From Mesorhizobium sp. 65-26 (GTDB lineage Bacteria; Pseudomonadota; Alphaproteobacteria; Rhizobiales; Rhizobiaceae): a DNA stretch of 64,000 bases. The translations under genes were made by a program, and so were the position numbers. Shown in pieces: positions 21,716-30,117 of this stretch. The notes beneath the pieces were generated by a model. It was not told the origin of the DNA, did not search any database, and was given only the letters and a program-made list of their open reading frames with translations. The stretch covers positions 163,947 to 227,946 of the forward strand of contig MKVL01000030.1 of NCBI GenBank assembly GCA_001899205.1, in the 5' to 3' direction. How positions within the stretch are numbered: position 1 is the first letter of the stretch; each line of letters starts with the position of its first letter.

Positions 21716-22096
21716 CTAAGCTGAAGCGCGCGCCTCGGCGAGCGCCTTGAGGTCGGCCGGCTTCAACTCGACGGATTCACCGCAGCCGCAGGCAGAACTC
21801 TGGTTCGGATTCTTGAAAGTGAAGCCGGTTCGCAGCGTTGTCTGCTCGAAATCCATCTCGGTGCCGAACAAGAAGAGCGCTGCTTCGGGAGCTACGTAGA
21901 CATGCGCGCCGTCACGCTCGATGTGGTCGTCCTTGGGGTTCGGCTCGGTCACCAGGTCGATCGTGTATTCCATGCCCGCGCAGCCGCCCTTCTTGATGCC
22001 GAGGCGGATGCCATGCGCGTTGTCGCGCGTGGCGACGATCTCGCGCACCCGGTCGGCGGCCTTGTCGGTCATCGTGATGACGGCGAAGCGTCCCAT
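21716..22096 (-). CDS. sufA: A-type Fe-S carrier/assembly protein SufA
   Basis: A-type carrier that receives clusters from SufBCD and passes them on. The 126-residue product has the three conserved cysteines in GGCAGMEY and ACGCGES, and a typical A-type core. ATG at 22096 follows GGAG at about eight bases; an in-frame GTG four codons upstream includes that site. It is the last gene of the suf operon, about 110 bases after the sufT-like gene. Confidence 0.94.
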   Translation of the reverse strand: MGRFAVITMTDKAADRVREIVATRDNAHGIRLGIKKGGCAGMEYTIDLVTEPNPKDDHIERDGAHVYVAPEAALFLFGTEMDFEQTTLRTGFTFKNPNQSSACGCGESVELKPADLKALAEARASA

Positions 22097-22204
22097 GTCA
22101 TTCTCCACGTTCGCGCGGGTTCAAGGCCCACGGAATGAGTCTGCCTCTAAGATGGTGAAATTTTTGCTTTGCTTCAAGCCAACCAATCTTTGACAGGCTG
22201 ATGA

Positions 22205-22606
22205 TCAATACCAGCCCACCGCCACCTGCGCCTCTTCCGACATGCGGTCGGGCGTCCACGGCGGGTCGAAGGTCATAGTGACCTCGACGCCGGATACGCC
22301 CTCCACGGCGCCTACGGCGTTCTCTACCCAGCCCGGCATTTCACCGGCCACCGGACAGCCGGGCGCGGTCAGCGTCATGTCAATCTTGACCGAGCGGTCG
22401 TCCTCGATGTCGATCTTGTAGACGAGGCCGAGCTCGTAGATATCGGCGGGGATTTCCGGATCGTAGACGGTCTTCAGCGCCGAGACGATGTCGTCGGTCA
22501 GCCGCGCCAGTTCATCGGCGGGAATGGCCGAAGCCGAAACGATTCCGTTCGCCGCCGTTTCCGACGTGGTTTCTGCAGTGGTGCTCACATCGTCCATGGT
22601 CTTCAC
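22205..22606 (-). CDS. sufT: SufT-like protein, MIP18/DUF59 family
   Basis: Auxiliary Fe-S maturation factor. 133 residues: a poorly conserved N-terminal region of about 30 residues rich in T, S and A, then the DUF59 domain with LKTVYDPEIPADIYELGLVY and LTAPGCPVAGEMPG, whose cysteine is the conserved one, and a DPPWTPDRMSEEA end typical of the SUF-associated subgroup. The GTG at 22606 overlaps the sufS stop (GTGA); ATG at 22597 is an alternative giving 130 residues. Translational coupling to sufS is likely. Confidence 0.92.
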   Translation of the reverse strand: MKTMDDVSTTAETTSETAANGIVSASAIPADELARLTDDIVSALKTVYDPEIPADIYELGLVYKIDIEDDRSVKIDMTLTAPGCPVAGEMPGWVENAVGAVEGVSGVEVTMTFDPPWTPDRMSEEAQVAVGWY

Positions 22607-23844
22607 CCGAAGAATTTGCGCGCCTTTTCGAGCGCATCGGCCAAAGCGTCGACTTCGGCCCTCGTATTATACATGCCGAACGATGCCCTGCATGTGGAGG
22701 TCACGCCGAAGCGTTTCAACAGCGGCTGGGCGCAATGGGTGCCCGCGCGCACCGCCACGCCCTGCCGATCGATCACCATCGACACGTCATGCGCATGGAT
22801 GCCCTGTAGCTCGAAGGAGACGATGGCGCCCTTGCCCGGCGCGTCGCCGAAGATGCGCAGCGAATTGATGGCGCGCAGCCGCTCATGCGCATAGTCCTTC
22901 AGATCCGCCTCGTGCGCGGCAATGCGCGCGCGGCCGACCTTTTCCATGTATTCGAGCGCAGCGCCCAGCCCGATTGCCTGCACGATCGGCGGCGTTCCGG
23001 CCTCGAAGCGATGTGGCGGCTCGTTGTAGGTGACGACATCCTCCGTCACCTCCTCGATCATCTCGCCGCCGCCCATGAAGGGGCGCATCGCCTCCAGCAT
23101 GTGCTTCTTGCCGTAGAGCACGCCAATGCCCGACGGGCCGTAGACCTTGTGACCGGTAAAGACGAAGAAATCGCAGTCGAGGTCCTGCACGTCGATGGGC
23201 ATGTGCACCGCGCTCTGGCTGCCGTCCACAAGCACTGGAATCCCGCGCGAATGCGCGATGCGCACGATCTCCTTGATCGGCGTCACCGTGCCCAGCGCGT
23301 TGGACATCTGGGTGATGGCGACCAGTTTTGTGCGCGAGGTCAGCCGCTTTTCGAACTCCTCGATGTGGAAGGCGCCGAGATCGTCGACCGGCACCCAGAC
23401 CAGCTTGGCGCCCTGCCGCTCACGGATGAAATGCCAGGGCACGATGTTGGAGTGGTGCTCCATGATCGACAGCACGATCTCGTCGCCCTCGCCGATCCTC
23501 GGCATGCCGTAGCCATAAGCGACCGTATTGATCGCAGAGGTGGTGTTCGAGGTGAAGACGATGGTGTCGGTGCCCGGCGCATTGAGGAACCGGCGCACCG
23601 TCTCGCGCGCCTTCTCATACGCGTCGGTCGCGGCGTTCGAGAGGAAATGCAGGCCGCGATGGACGTTGGCGTATTCCTGGGAATAGGCGTGCTGGATGGT
23701 GTCGAGCACCACCTGCGGCTTCTGCGCCGACGCGCCATTGTCGAGATAGACGAGCGGCTTGCCGTAGACCTGGCGCGACAGGATCGGGAAGTCGCGGCGG
23801 ATCGCCTCGACATCATAGGGTGCGTTTTCGACGTTCTGGTCCAC
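22603..23844 (-). CDS. sufS: Cysteine desulfurase SufS
   Basis: PLP enzyme that takes sulfur from cysteine for SUF cluster assembly. The 413-residue form starting at GTG 23844 matches the usual SufS length and follows GGAAGG at nine bases; 29 further upstream codons run through repeat sequence and are rejected. Class II features: YLDNGASAQKP, the PLP lysine in FFVFTGHKVYGPSGIGVLYG, and the active cysteine in RAGTHCAQPLLKRFG. Separated from sufD by 120 bases containing repeat-like inverted sequence, the largest gap but one in the operon. Confidence 0.95.
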   Translation of the reverse strand: MDQNVENAPYDVEAIRRDFPILSRQVYGKPLVYLDNGASAQKPQVVLDTIQHAYSQEYANVHRGLHFLSNAATDAYEKARETVRRFLNAPGTDTIVFTSNTTSAINTVAYGYGMPRIGEGDEIVLSIMEHHSNIVPWHFIRERQGAKLVWVPVDDLGAFHIEEFEKRLTSRTKLVAITQMSNALGTVTPIKEIVRIAHSRGIPVLVDGSQSAVHMPIDVQDLDCDFFVFTGHKVYGPSGIGVLYGKKHMLEAMRPFMGGGEMIEEVTEDVVTYNEPPHRFEAGTPPIVQAIGLGAALEYMEKVGRARIAAHEADLKDYAHERLRAINSLRIFGDAPGKGAIVSFELQGIHAHDVSMVIDRQGVAVRAGTHCAQPLLKRFGVTSTCRASFGMYNTRAEVDALADALEKARKFFG

Positions 23845-23864
23845 AGCAATCAACCTTCCAATGT

Positions 23865-23950
23865 GGCTCCCCCTCGCCAAGCCTCCACCCTGCTCCAGCC
23901 ACCTCCCCTGGCTGGGAAAGGTGGCGGCCAAGCTGCCGGATGAGGGGGCT
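23865..23950. repeat. Inverted-repeat remnant between sufD and sufS
   Basis: GGCTCCCCCTC at 23865 and GAGGGGGCTT near 23942 form imperfect inverted arms around CCAGCCACCTCCCCTGGCTGG, itself a hairpin. It resembles other palindromic intergenic units in this window and sits inside the suf operon, where it could lower or stabilise distal mRNA. Confidence 0.4.
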
Positions 23951-23964
23951 TGCGCTCTAAGCCA

Positions 23965-25233
23965 CTACCCGTGCGCGGCGAACCATCCGTCGAGCCGCTC
24001 TTCCAGCGCGTCCACGAAGGCCTCGTCTTCCAGTTCCTCGATCACTTCCGCGACGAAGGCTTTCACCAGCAGGCCACGCGCCGTCTTTTCCTCGATCCCG
24101 CGCGCCATCAGGTAGAACAGATGATTGTGGTTGATCTCGGTGACGGTGGCGCCATGGCCGCAGACGACGTCGTCGGCGAAGATTTCCAGCTCAGGCTTGG
24201 TCGAGAACTCGCCGTCGTCAGACAGGAGCAGCGTGTTGCAGGCCATCTTGGCGTTGGTCTTCTGCGCCGGCTGATGGACGTTGATACGCCCCTGGAAAAC
24301 GCCGCGCGCCTTGCCGGTGACGACATTGCGAACGATCTCGGTCGAGCTTGTGTGCGGAACCGCGTGGTCGAGCACCATGGTGACGTCGCTATGGCTGTCT
24401 CCGGCCAGCAGATTGATGCCGCGCAGCTTGAAGTCGGCGCCCTCGCCCGTGGTCCTGACGACGACCTCCTGGCGAACGAGCTTGCCGCCGGCGTTCATGA
24501 CGAACAGCGTCAGCTTCGCGTTCCTGCCGATATACGCCTTGAACTGGGCCAGATGCGTGGCTGTCTCCGGCTGCTCCTGGATGATCAGCCAGGTCACCTC
24601 GGCACCGTCTTCCAGCACGAGCTGGCTGACGGAGCTGACCAGCGCCGCGCCATCGCCGGTCTGGCGCTCCACGACAGTCGCCCTGGCGTCCTTGCCAAAA
24701 CGGGCAAGCAGGCGCACATGCGCCTGGCCACCGGCCTGGACGTTCTGCAATTCCAACGGCCTCTCGAGCGCGATACCTTCGGCGACATCGACGAAATACC
24801 CGTCCGCGACGAAAGCCGTGTTCAGGGCGCCGATCGCGTCATCGGCGCCATAGCGCGACAGTCCCTCGGCGACGCTGCCATCGATGAGCTTTTCCGAGAG
24901 ACGTTCGATCGTCACGCCCTCGATCGCCGGAACCTTGGCACCGGAGACGCCATTCAGCACCGGCAGGACAACGGAATTCTCGATGATCGGCGCAACCGCC
25001 TTCGCCAGCGCCGACGGGTCGAAGTCAGGCACCGCGTTCAGCAGCCGGCGCAGGTCGGTATAGTGCCAGGCCTCGACGCGCCGCGTCGGCAGGCCTTCCT
25101 TGATCGCCTCGATGGCGTCGTCACGCTGCAGCATCACCGCGCCGTCGCCGGGCAGCAGCGACAGGCGCTCGCCAAAGGCGTCGATCAAAGCCGTCTCGGC
25201 CGGGGTCCGCTGGGGTTGCGTATGCATGTTCAT
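23965..25233 (-). CDS. sufD: Fe-S cluster assembly scaffold subunit SufD
   Basis: Subunit of the SufBC2D scaffold. 422 residues from the ATG at 25233, which follows GAGGCGAGAG; an ATG eight codons upstream at 25257 is possible but has a weaker site. Conserved features: RRVEAWHYTDLRRLL in the N-terminal region, then the beta-helix core with FQGRINVHQPAQKTNAKMACNTLLLSDDGEFSTKPELEIFADDV split over several strands, and CGHGATVTEINHNHLFYLMARGI with the conserved histidine, then the C-terminal LLVKAFVAEVIEELEDE helix. Confidence 0.95.
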   Translation of the reverse strand: MNMHTQPQRTPAETALIDAFGERLSLLPGDGAVMLQRDDAIEAIKEGLPTRRVEAWHYTDLRRLLNAVPDFDPSALAKAVAPIIENSVVLPVLNGVSGAKVPAIEGVTIERLSEKLIDGSVAEGLSRYGADDAIGALNTAFVADGYFVDVAEGIALERPLELQNVQAGGQAHVRLLARFGKDARATVVERQTGDGAALVSSVSQLVLEDGAEVTWLIIQEQPETATHLAQFKAYIGRNAKLTLFVMNAGGKLVRQEVVVRTTGEGADFKLRGINLLAGDSHSDVTMVLDHAVPHTSSTEIVRNVVTGKARGVFQGRINVHQPAQKTNAKMACNTLLLSDDGEFSTKPELEIFADDVVCGHGATVTEINHNHLFYLMARGIEEKTARGLLVKAFVAEVIEELEDEAFVDALEERLDGWFAAHG

Positions 25234-25258
25234 AGCTCTCGCCTCACCCGCCGGCATC

Positions 25259-26014
25259 TCACGCCGCTTCGCCGATCACGCCGGCATAGCCATTGGCCTC
25301 GAGTTCCAGCGCCAGCGACTTGTCGCCGGACTTGATCACCTGGCCCTTGTAAAGCACGTGCACCGTGTCAGGCACGATGTGCTCCAGCAGACGCTGATAG
25401 TGGGTGATGACGATGATCGCCCGGTCGGGGGCGCGCAGCGCGTTGACGCCATCGGAGACGATCTTCAGCGCATCGATGTCGAGGCCGGAATCGGTCTCGT
25501 CGAGCACGCACAATTTCGGCTCCAGCAGCTTCATCTGCAGGATCTCGGCGCGCTTCTTCTCGCCGCCGGAGAAACCGACGTTGAGCGGGCGCTTCAGCAT
25601 CGCCATGTCCATGTCGAGCGAGCCGGCGGCCTCTTTCACGCGCTTCAGGAATTCCGGAATCTTCAGCGGTTCCTCGCCGCGCGCCTTGCGCTGCTCGTTC
25701 ATCGCCACCTTCAGGAATTCCATCGTCGCGACGCCCGGTATCTCCATCGGATACTGGAAGGCCAGGAAGATGCCCGTGCTGGCGCGCTCGGCCGGATCCA
25801 TCTCCAGGATCGACTGGCCGTTGTAGAGGATGTCGCCCTCGGTGACCTCGTAGTCGTCGCGACCCGCGAGCACATAGGACAGCGTCGATTTTCCCGAACC
25901 GTTCGGCCCCATGATGGCGGCGACCTCGCCGGGCTTCACCGTCAGATCCAGCCCACGGATGATTTCCGTGCCGGTCGAGGCGATGCGGGCGTGCAGGTTC
26001 TTGATCTCAAGCAT
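25259..26014 (-). CDS. sufC: Fe-S cluster assembly ATPase SufC
   Basis: ABC-type ATPase of the SufBC2D complex, cytosolic. 251 residues. Walker A GPNGSGKST at about residue 35, signature FSGGEKKRAEI, Walker B LCVLDETDSGLDIDAL, and the H-loop histidine in IVITHYQRLL. The ETDSGLD form of Walker B is SufC-typical. It is flanked by the small membrane protein gene upstream and sufD downstream, with 33 and about 25 bases between. Confidence 0.97.
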   Translation of the reverse strand: MLEIKNLHARIASTGTEIIRGLDLTVKPGEVAAIMGPNGSGKSTLSYVLAGRDDYEVTEGDILYNGQSILEMDPAERASTGIFLAFQYPMEIPGVATMEFLKVAMNEQRKARGEEPLKIPEFLKRVKEAAGSLDMDMAMLKRPLNVGFSGGEKKRAEILQMKLLEPKLCVLDETDSGLDIDALKIVSDGVNALRAPDRAIIVITHYQRLLEHIVPDTVHVLYKGQVIKSGDKSLALELEANGYAGVIGEAA

Positions 26015-26047
26015 TTTCGTTCCGTTCCAAGTCGTTTTCGTTCAACC

Positions 26048-26287
26048 TCAGCGCCAACGCCAGCGCCATTCGCCGTCTGTGCGGGCTTTGGTGAACGGTA
26101 TGATTGCGCCCGCGAGGGCAAGGACAATGAGAATGGCCAGCCAACGAGGCGCGCCGACGTGGACCAGTCCCTGCAAGACTGCAAGGACCACCACGATGAA
26201 GGCGCCGACGAAAGCCCAGCCCTTCCAGTTGCTGGGCGTCGCGCCATAGCCGTAGCGCTTCGGCCTGAACCACTTGTCGGCGGTCAT
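26048..26287 (-). CDS. Small membrane protein encoded between sufB and sufC, function unknown
   Basis: 79-residue protein: a basic N-terminus ([20 protein letters not shown]), two hydrophobic helices at about 22-42 and 46-65 ([17 protein letters not shown] and [17 protein letters not shown]), and a short charged tail ending in a W-R repeat. The ATG overlaps the sufB stop in an ATGA arrangement, so it is translationally coupled to sufB and sits inside the suf operon. I recognise no SUF component of this kind. It might link the scaffold to the membrane or be neutral; no function is claimed. Confidence 0.75.
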   Translation of the reverse strand: MTADKWFRPKRYGYGATPSNWKGWAFVGAFIVVVLAVLQGLVHVGAPRWLAILIVLALAGAIIPFTKARTDGEWRWRWR

Positions 26288-27801
26288 CCGACGCTACCCT
26301 CGAGGCTGATGCCGATGAGCTTCTGCGCCTCGACGGCGAATTCCATCGGCAGTTGCTGGATGACGTCCTTGACGAAGCCGTTGACGATGAGCGCGATCGC
26401 CTCTTCCTCGGGGATGCCGCGCTGCATGACGTAGAACTTCTGGTCCTCGGAGATCTTCGACGTCGTCGCCTCATGCTCGAACTTGGCGGTGGCGTTCTTG
26501 GCCTCCATGTAGGGCACGGTGTGCGCGCCGCACTGGTCGCCGATCAGCAGCGAGTCGCAGTTGGTGAAGTTGCGCGCGTTGGTCGCCTTGCGGTGCGCCG
26601 AGACCTGGCCGCGATAGGTGTTCTGCGAGAAACCGGCGGCGATGCCCTTGGAGATGATGCGGCTCGACGTGTTCTTGCCGAGATGGATCATCTTGGTGCC
26701 GCTGTCGACCTGCTGATAGCCGTTCGAAACCGCGATCGAATAGAACTCGCCGCTGGAGCCGTCGCCGCGCAGGATGCAGCTCGGGTACTTCCAGGTGATG
26801 GCGGAGCCGGTCTCGACCTGCGTCCACGATATCTTCGAGCGGTCACCACGGCAGTCACCGCGCTTGGTGACGAAGTTGTAGATGCCGCCCTTGCCTTCGG
26901 CGTCGCCGGGGTACCAGTTCTGCACGGTCGAGTACTTGATCTCCGCATCGTCGAGCGCGATCAGTTCGACGACGGCGGCATGCAGCTGGTTCTCATCGCG
27001 CTGCGGCGCCGTGCATCCCTCGAGGTAGGAAACATAGGCCCCCTCCTCGGCGATGATCAGCGTACGCTCGAACTGGCCTGTGTTCTTCTCGTTGATGCGG
27101 AAATAAGTCGACAGCTCCATCGGGCAGCGCACGCCCTTGGGCACGAAGACGAACGAACCGTCGGTGAAGACGGCCGAATTCAGCGTCGCGTAGAAATTGT
27201 CCGAGGTCGGCACGACGGAGCCGAGATACTTCTTGACCAGCTCCGGATGCTCGCGGATCGCTTCCGAGATCGAGCAGAAGATGACGCCGGCCTCGGCCAG
27301 TTCCTTCTTGAAGGTGGTGACGACGGAAACCGAATCGAACACGGCGTCGACCGCGACGCGGCCCGACTTGTACACGTTGTCGCCGATCTCCTCGAGCTCC
27401 GGATCCTCGCCCTTCTGCACGCCGGCGAGGATTTCCTGCTCCTTCAGCGGGATGCCGAGCTTCTCGTAGACCTTCAGCAGTTCCGGATCGACCTCGTCGA
27501 GCGACTTCGGGCCCGGCGTGCTCTTCGGCGCGGCGTAATAGTGGATGTCCTGGAAGTCGATCTTGGGATAGCTGACGCGCGCCCAGTTCGGCTCTTCCAG
27601 CGTCAGCCAGCGACGATAAGCTTCCAGACGCCATTCCAGCATCCACGACGGCTCGTCCTTCTTGGACGAGATCAGACGGATGATGTCCTCGCTCAGGCCC
27701 TTGGGGGCCTTGTCCATCGCGATTTCTGTCTGGAATCCGTATTTATACTGGTCGACGTCGATCTTTCGAACTCGATCGATCGTCTCCTGCACAGCAGGCA
27801 T
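26284..27801 (-). CDS. sufB: Fe-S cluster assembly scaffold subunit SufB
   Basis: Main scaffold subunit on which clusters form. 505 residues, slightly longer than the E. coli protein because of its N-terminus ([19 protein letters not shown]). Conserved segments: [21 protein letters not shown] split around residue 170, [21 protein letters not shown] with the key cysteine, [20 protein letters not shown], and [18 protein letters not shown] near the end. Second gene of the operon, about 240 bases after the upstream desulfurase gene. The 1.5-kb antisense frame is not a gene. Confidence 0.97.
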   Translation of the reverse strand: MPAVQETIDRVRKIDVDQYKYGFQTEIAMDKAPKGLSEDIIRLISSKKDEPSWMLEWRLEAYRRWLTLEEPNWARVSYPKIDFQDIHYYAAPKSTPGPKSLDEVDPELLKVYEKLGIPLKEQEILAGVQKGEDPELEEIGDNVYKSGRVAVDAVFDSVSVVTTFKKELAEAGVIFCSISEAIREHPELVKKYLGSVVPTSDNFYATLNSAVFTDGSFVFVPKGVRCPMELSTYFRINEKNTGQFERTLIIAEEGAYVSYLEGCTAPQRDENQLHAAVVELIALDDAEIKYSTVQNWYPGDAEGKGGIYNFVTKRGDCRGDRSKISWTQVETGSAITWKYPSCILRGDGSSGEFYSIAVSNGYQQVDSGTKMIHLGKNTSSRIISKGIAAGFSQNTYRGQVSAHRKATNARNFTNCDSLLIGDQCGAHTVPYMEAKNATAKFEHEATTSKISEDQKFYVMQRGIPEEEAIALIVNGFVKDVIQQLPMEFAVEAQKLIGISLEGSVG

Positions 27802-28039
27802 AAGCGTTCTCCATCCACGCCGGGGTCAAGGCCCGGCAGTTTTCAAACTATGGCACCGCTGGAAACCGGGCTGCCACAAGGCGCCCGCAACGGCGTAAGT
27901 CCCATATAGTGCGTTTCCGCCGGGAATTCACCCGGCCAAGACGAAACGCACGGCTCTACCAGGCCCAAAGGGCCCGAATTTCATCCTCGAAGCAGCAGAT
28001 ATCCGGGAAAAGCTCCCCGATCCGATGCTCCAGCCGCGA

Positions 28040-29203
28040 TCAGGCGGCCCTCTCCTTGCCGGCGCGCCGCATGGCGATGCCTGTAAGCGCCGCCCGGAAC
28101 GCCTCGATGTCGCTGGCGCCGGTGGCGGCCCCTATCGAGACCCGCAGCGCGCCATTGCCCTCGCCATGCCCCATGGCCTTCAGCACATGGCTGGGGCCGA
28201 CCTTGCCCGAGGAACAAGCCGAACCGGCTGACAGCGCCACGCCGGCCAGATCGAAGGCGATCTGCACCGTCTCGGCCTTGGCGCCGGGAATAGCGAAGAA
28301 TGTCGTGTTGGCAAGCCTTGGCGCGCCGGTTCCAAAGAATTCGGCATCCGGCACCAGCGCCCTGACGATCGCTTCGATCTCGTCGCGATGGCCGAGGACC
28401 TGATCGATGGTCGCCAGCCCGGACAAGGCCGCGCGCGCGGCCGCCCCGAAACCGGCGATCCCGGCGAGATTCTCGGTGCCGCCACGATGCCCCTTCTCCT
28501 GGCCGCCGCCGTTCATCAATGGCGACGGCATCATGAGATCGGCCCCGGCGACGATGGCGCCGACGCCCTTGGGGCCGCCGATCTTGTGCGAAGAGAGAAT
28601 CAGATAATCCGCGTAACCGGCTGAAATATCGATTGGAATGCGGCCCGCGGCCTGCACCGCGTCGACGACGAGGACGCCGCCGGCCTGTTTGACGATCCCG
28701 GCGATCCGGCCGATGGGCTGGATGACGCCGGTCTCATTGTTGGCGCCGTGGATGGCGACCAGCGGCAGGCCTTCCGTCTTGTCGTGGGCGGCAAGCGCAC
28801 CGGCGAGCGCCTCGACATCAACGATGCCGGCGCCATCGACGCCGATACGGCTCACCTGCGCGGGCGGAAAGCGCCCACCGCCCAGAATGCAGGGGTGATC
28901 GGCTTCCGACACGAAGAGGCGGCTCATGCGCACCGCGCCGCGCCCCATCTTCCAGTCGGGCGTGAGCAGCGTCGACGCGGCCTCGGTGGCGCCCGACGTG
29001 AACACCACATGCTCAGGGCGGGCCCCGACCAAGGCGGCAACGGAACGTCTTGCCTCCTCGATCACGCGACGCGCGGCCCTGCCTTCCGTATGGACCGAGG
29101 ACGGGTTGGCGGCGATGTCGAGCGCATCGACCACGGCCGCGCGCGCCGCCGCGAGTAGCGGCGCACTGGCATTGTAGTCGAGATAGGCGCGTGTCACCGC
29201 CAT
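28040..29203 (-). CDS. Cysteine desulfurase, NifS/IscS class, first gene of the suf operon
   Basis: Class I (NifS/IscS-like) PLP-dependent desulfurase of 387 residues. It starts AVTRAYLDYNASAPLLAAARAA, has VAIHGANNETGVIQPI, the PLP lysine in YLILSSHKIGGPKGVGA, and the mobile-loop cysteine in LSAGSACSSGKVGPSHVLKAMG. It differs clearly from sufS, so the operon carries two desulfurases of different class. It is the promoter-proximal gene. An Irr-like box lies 131-147 bases upstream of its ATG. The rhizobial suf operon is known to be iron-controlled; that this gene belongs to it is inferred from strand and spacing. Confidence 0.93.
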   Translation of the reverse strand: MAVTRAYLDYNASAPLLAAARAAVVDALDIAANPSSVHTEGRAARRVIEEARRSVAALVGARPEHVVFTSGATEAASTLLTPDWKMGRGAVRMSRLFVSEADHPCILGGGRFPPAQVSRIGVDGAGIVDVEALAGALAAHDKTEGLPLVAIHGANNETGVIQPIGRIAGIVKQAGGVLVVDAVQAAGRIPIDISAGYADYLILSSHKIGGPKGVGAIVAGADLMMPSPLMNGGGQEKGHRGGTENLAGIAGFGAAARAALSGLATIDQVLGHRDEIEAIVRALVPDAEFFGTGAPRLANTTFFAIPGAKAETVQIAFDLAGVALSAGSACSSGKVGPSHVLKAMGHGEGNGALRVSIGAATGASDIEAFRAALTGIAMRRAGKERAA

Positions 29204-29333
29204 TTTCGTTCAATCGATCCCGTTAAAAGCCATTCCGAACGGACGACGCTTTATTTCCTTGAAATTCCAAGGCCGACCGTCCTATTTACCCGGCTTGCGG
29301 CGCGGGTGGCCGGGTACCAGTTTGGTCGCCCAG

Positions 29334-29350
29334 TTTTGAACAATTCTAAA
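29334..29350. promoter_or_regulatory. Irr-type iron control element (ICE box) upstream of the suf operon
   Basis: TTTTGAA-CAA-TTCTAAA; the minus strand reads TTTAGAA-TTG-TTCAAAA, one base short of the perfect palindrome TTTAGAA-N3-TTCTAAA described for rhizobial Irr. A third half-site, TTCTAAG, follows at 29357. It lies between the suf operon (minus) and a hydrolase gene (plus) and could act on either. Confidence 0.65.
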
Positions 29351-29439
29351 CTAGCTTCTAAGAAGACGCATGTCCCGCGTCAAGGCCAGAGGAAGAGTTG
29401 TTCCGGCCGCCGCGCTTTCGTACGCAAGTGGAGTATTTT

Positions 29440-30114
29440 ATGCCAGAGGTCATTTTCGCCGGTCCGGCCGGGCGCCTTGAAGGACGCTACCAGCCTTCCA
29501 AGGAAAAAAGCGCGCCGATCGCCATCGTGTTGCACCCGCATCCGCAGTTCGGCGGAACGATGAACAACAAGATCGTCTACGACCTCTTCTATATGTTCCA
29601 GAAGCGGAATTTCACCACGCTTCGCTTCAATTTCCGCGGTATCGGCCGCAGCCAGGGCGAATTCGACCACGGCACGGGCGAACTGTCGGACGCCGCGGCC
29701 GCGCTCGACTGGGTGCAGTCGCTGCATCCGGATTCGAAGAGCTGCTGGGTCGCCGGCTATTCCTTCGGCTCGTGGATCGGCATGCAGCTCCTGATGCGCC
29801 GGCCCGAGATCGAGGGCTTCATCTCGGTCGCGCCGCAGCCCAACACCTATGACTTCTCGTTCCTGGCGCCCTGCCCTTCGTCGGGCCTGATCATCCATGG
29901 CGACGCCGACAAGGTCGCGCCGCCCAAGGACGTCCAGGGCCTGGTCGACAAGCTGCACACCCAGAAGGGCATCACCATCACCCAGAAGACCCTGCCCGGC
30001 GCGAACCATTTCTTCGCCAACGACGCCGAGCTCCTGATCCAGGAGTGCGCCGACTATCTCGATCGCCGGCTGGCGGGCGAGCTCGCTGATCCGCGCCCGA
30101 AGCGGCTGCGCTGA
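29440..30114 (+). CDS. Alpha/beta hydrolase
   Basis: 224-residue cytosolic hydrolase, probable esterase/thioesterase-like. The full triad is visible: nucleophile serine in VAGYSFGSWIG, acid in IIHGDADKVAPP, histidine in LPGANHFFAND. LHPHPQFGGTMNN near the N-terminus is typical of the subfamily of dienelactone hydrolase-like proteins widely annotated only as alpha/beta hydrolase. The ATG at 29440 follows GTGGAG; 14 upstream codons are rejected. Divergent from the suf operon, with the Irr-like box 90 bases upstream, so iron control of this gene is also possible. Convergent with the LysR gene, three bases apart. Confidence 0.88.
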   Translation: MPEVIFAGPAGRLEGRYQPSKEKSAPIAIVLHPHPQFGGTMNNKIVYDLFYMFQKRNFTTLRFNFRGIGRSQGEFDHGTGELSDAAAALDWVQSLHPDSKSCWVAGYSFGSWIGMQLLMRRPEIEGFISVAPQPNTYDFSFLAPCPSSGLIIHGDADKVAPPKDVQGLVDKLHTQKGITITQKTLPGANHFFANDAELLIQECADYLDRRLAGELADPRPKRLR

Positions 30115-30117
30115 TCT

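Noticed and set aside
26353-27909. 518-residue open frame on the plus strand
   Set aside because: Antisense to sufB, whose identity is certain.
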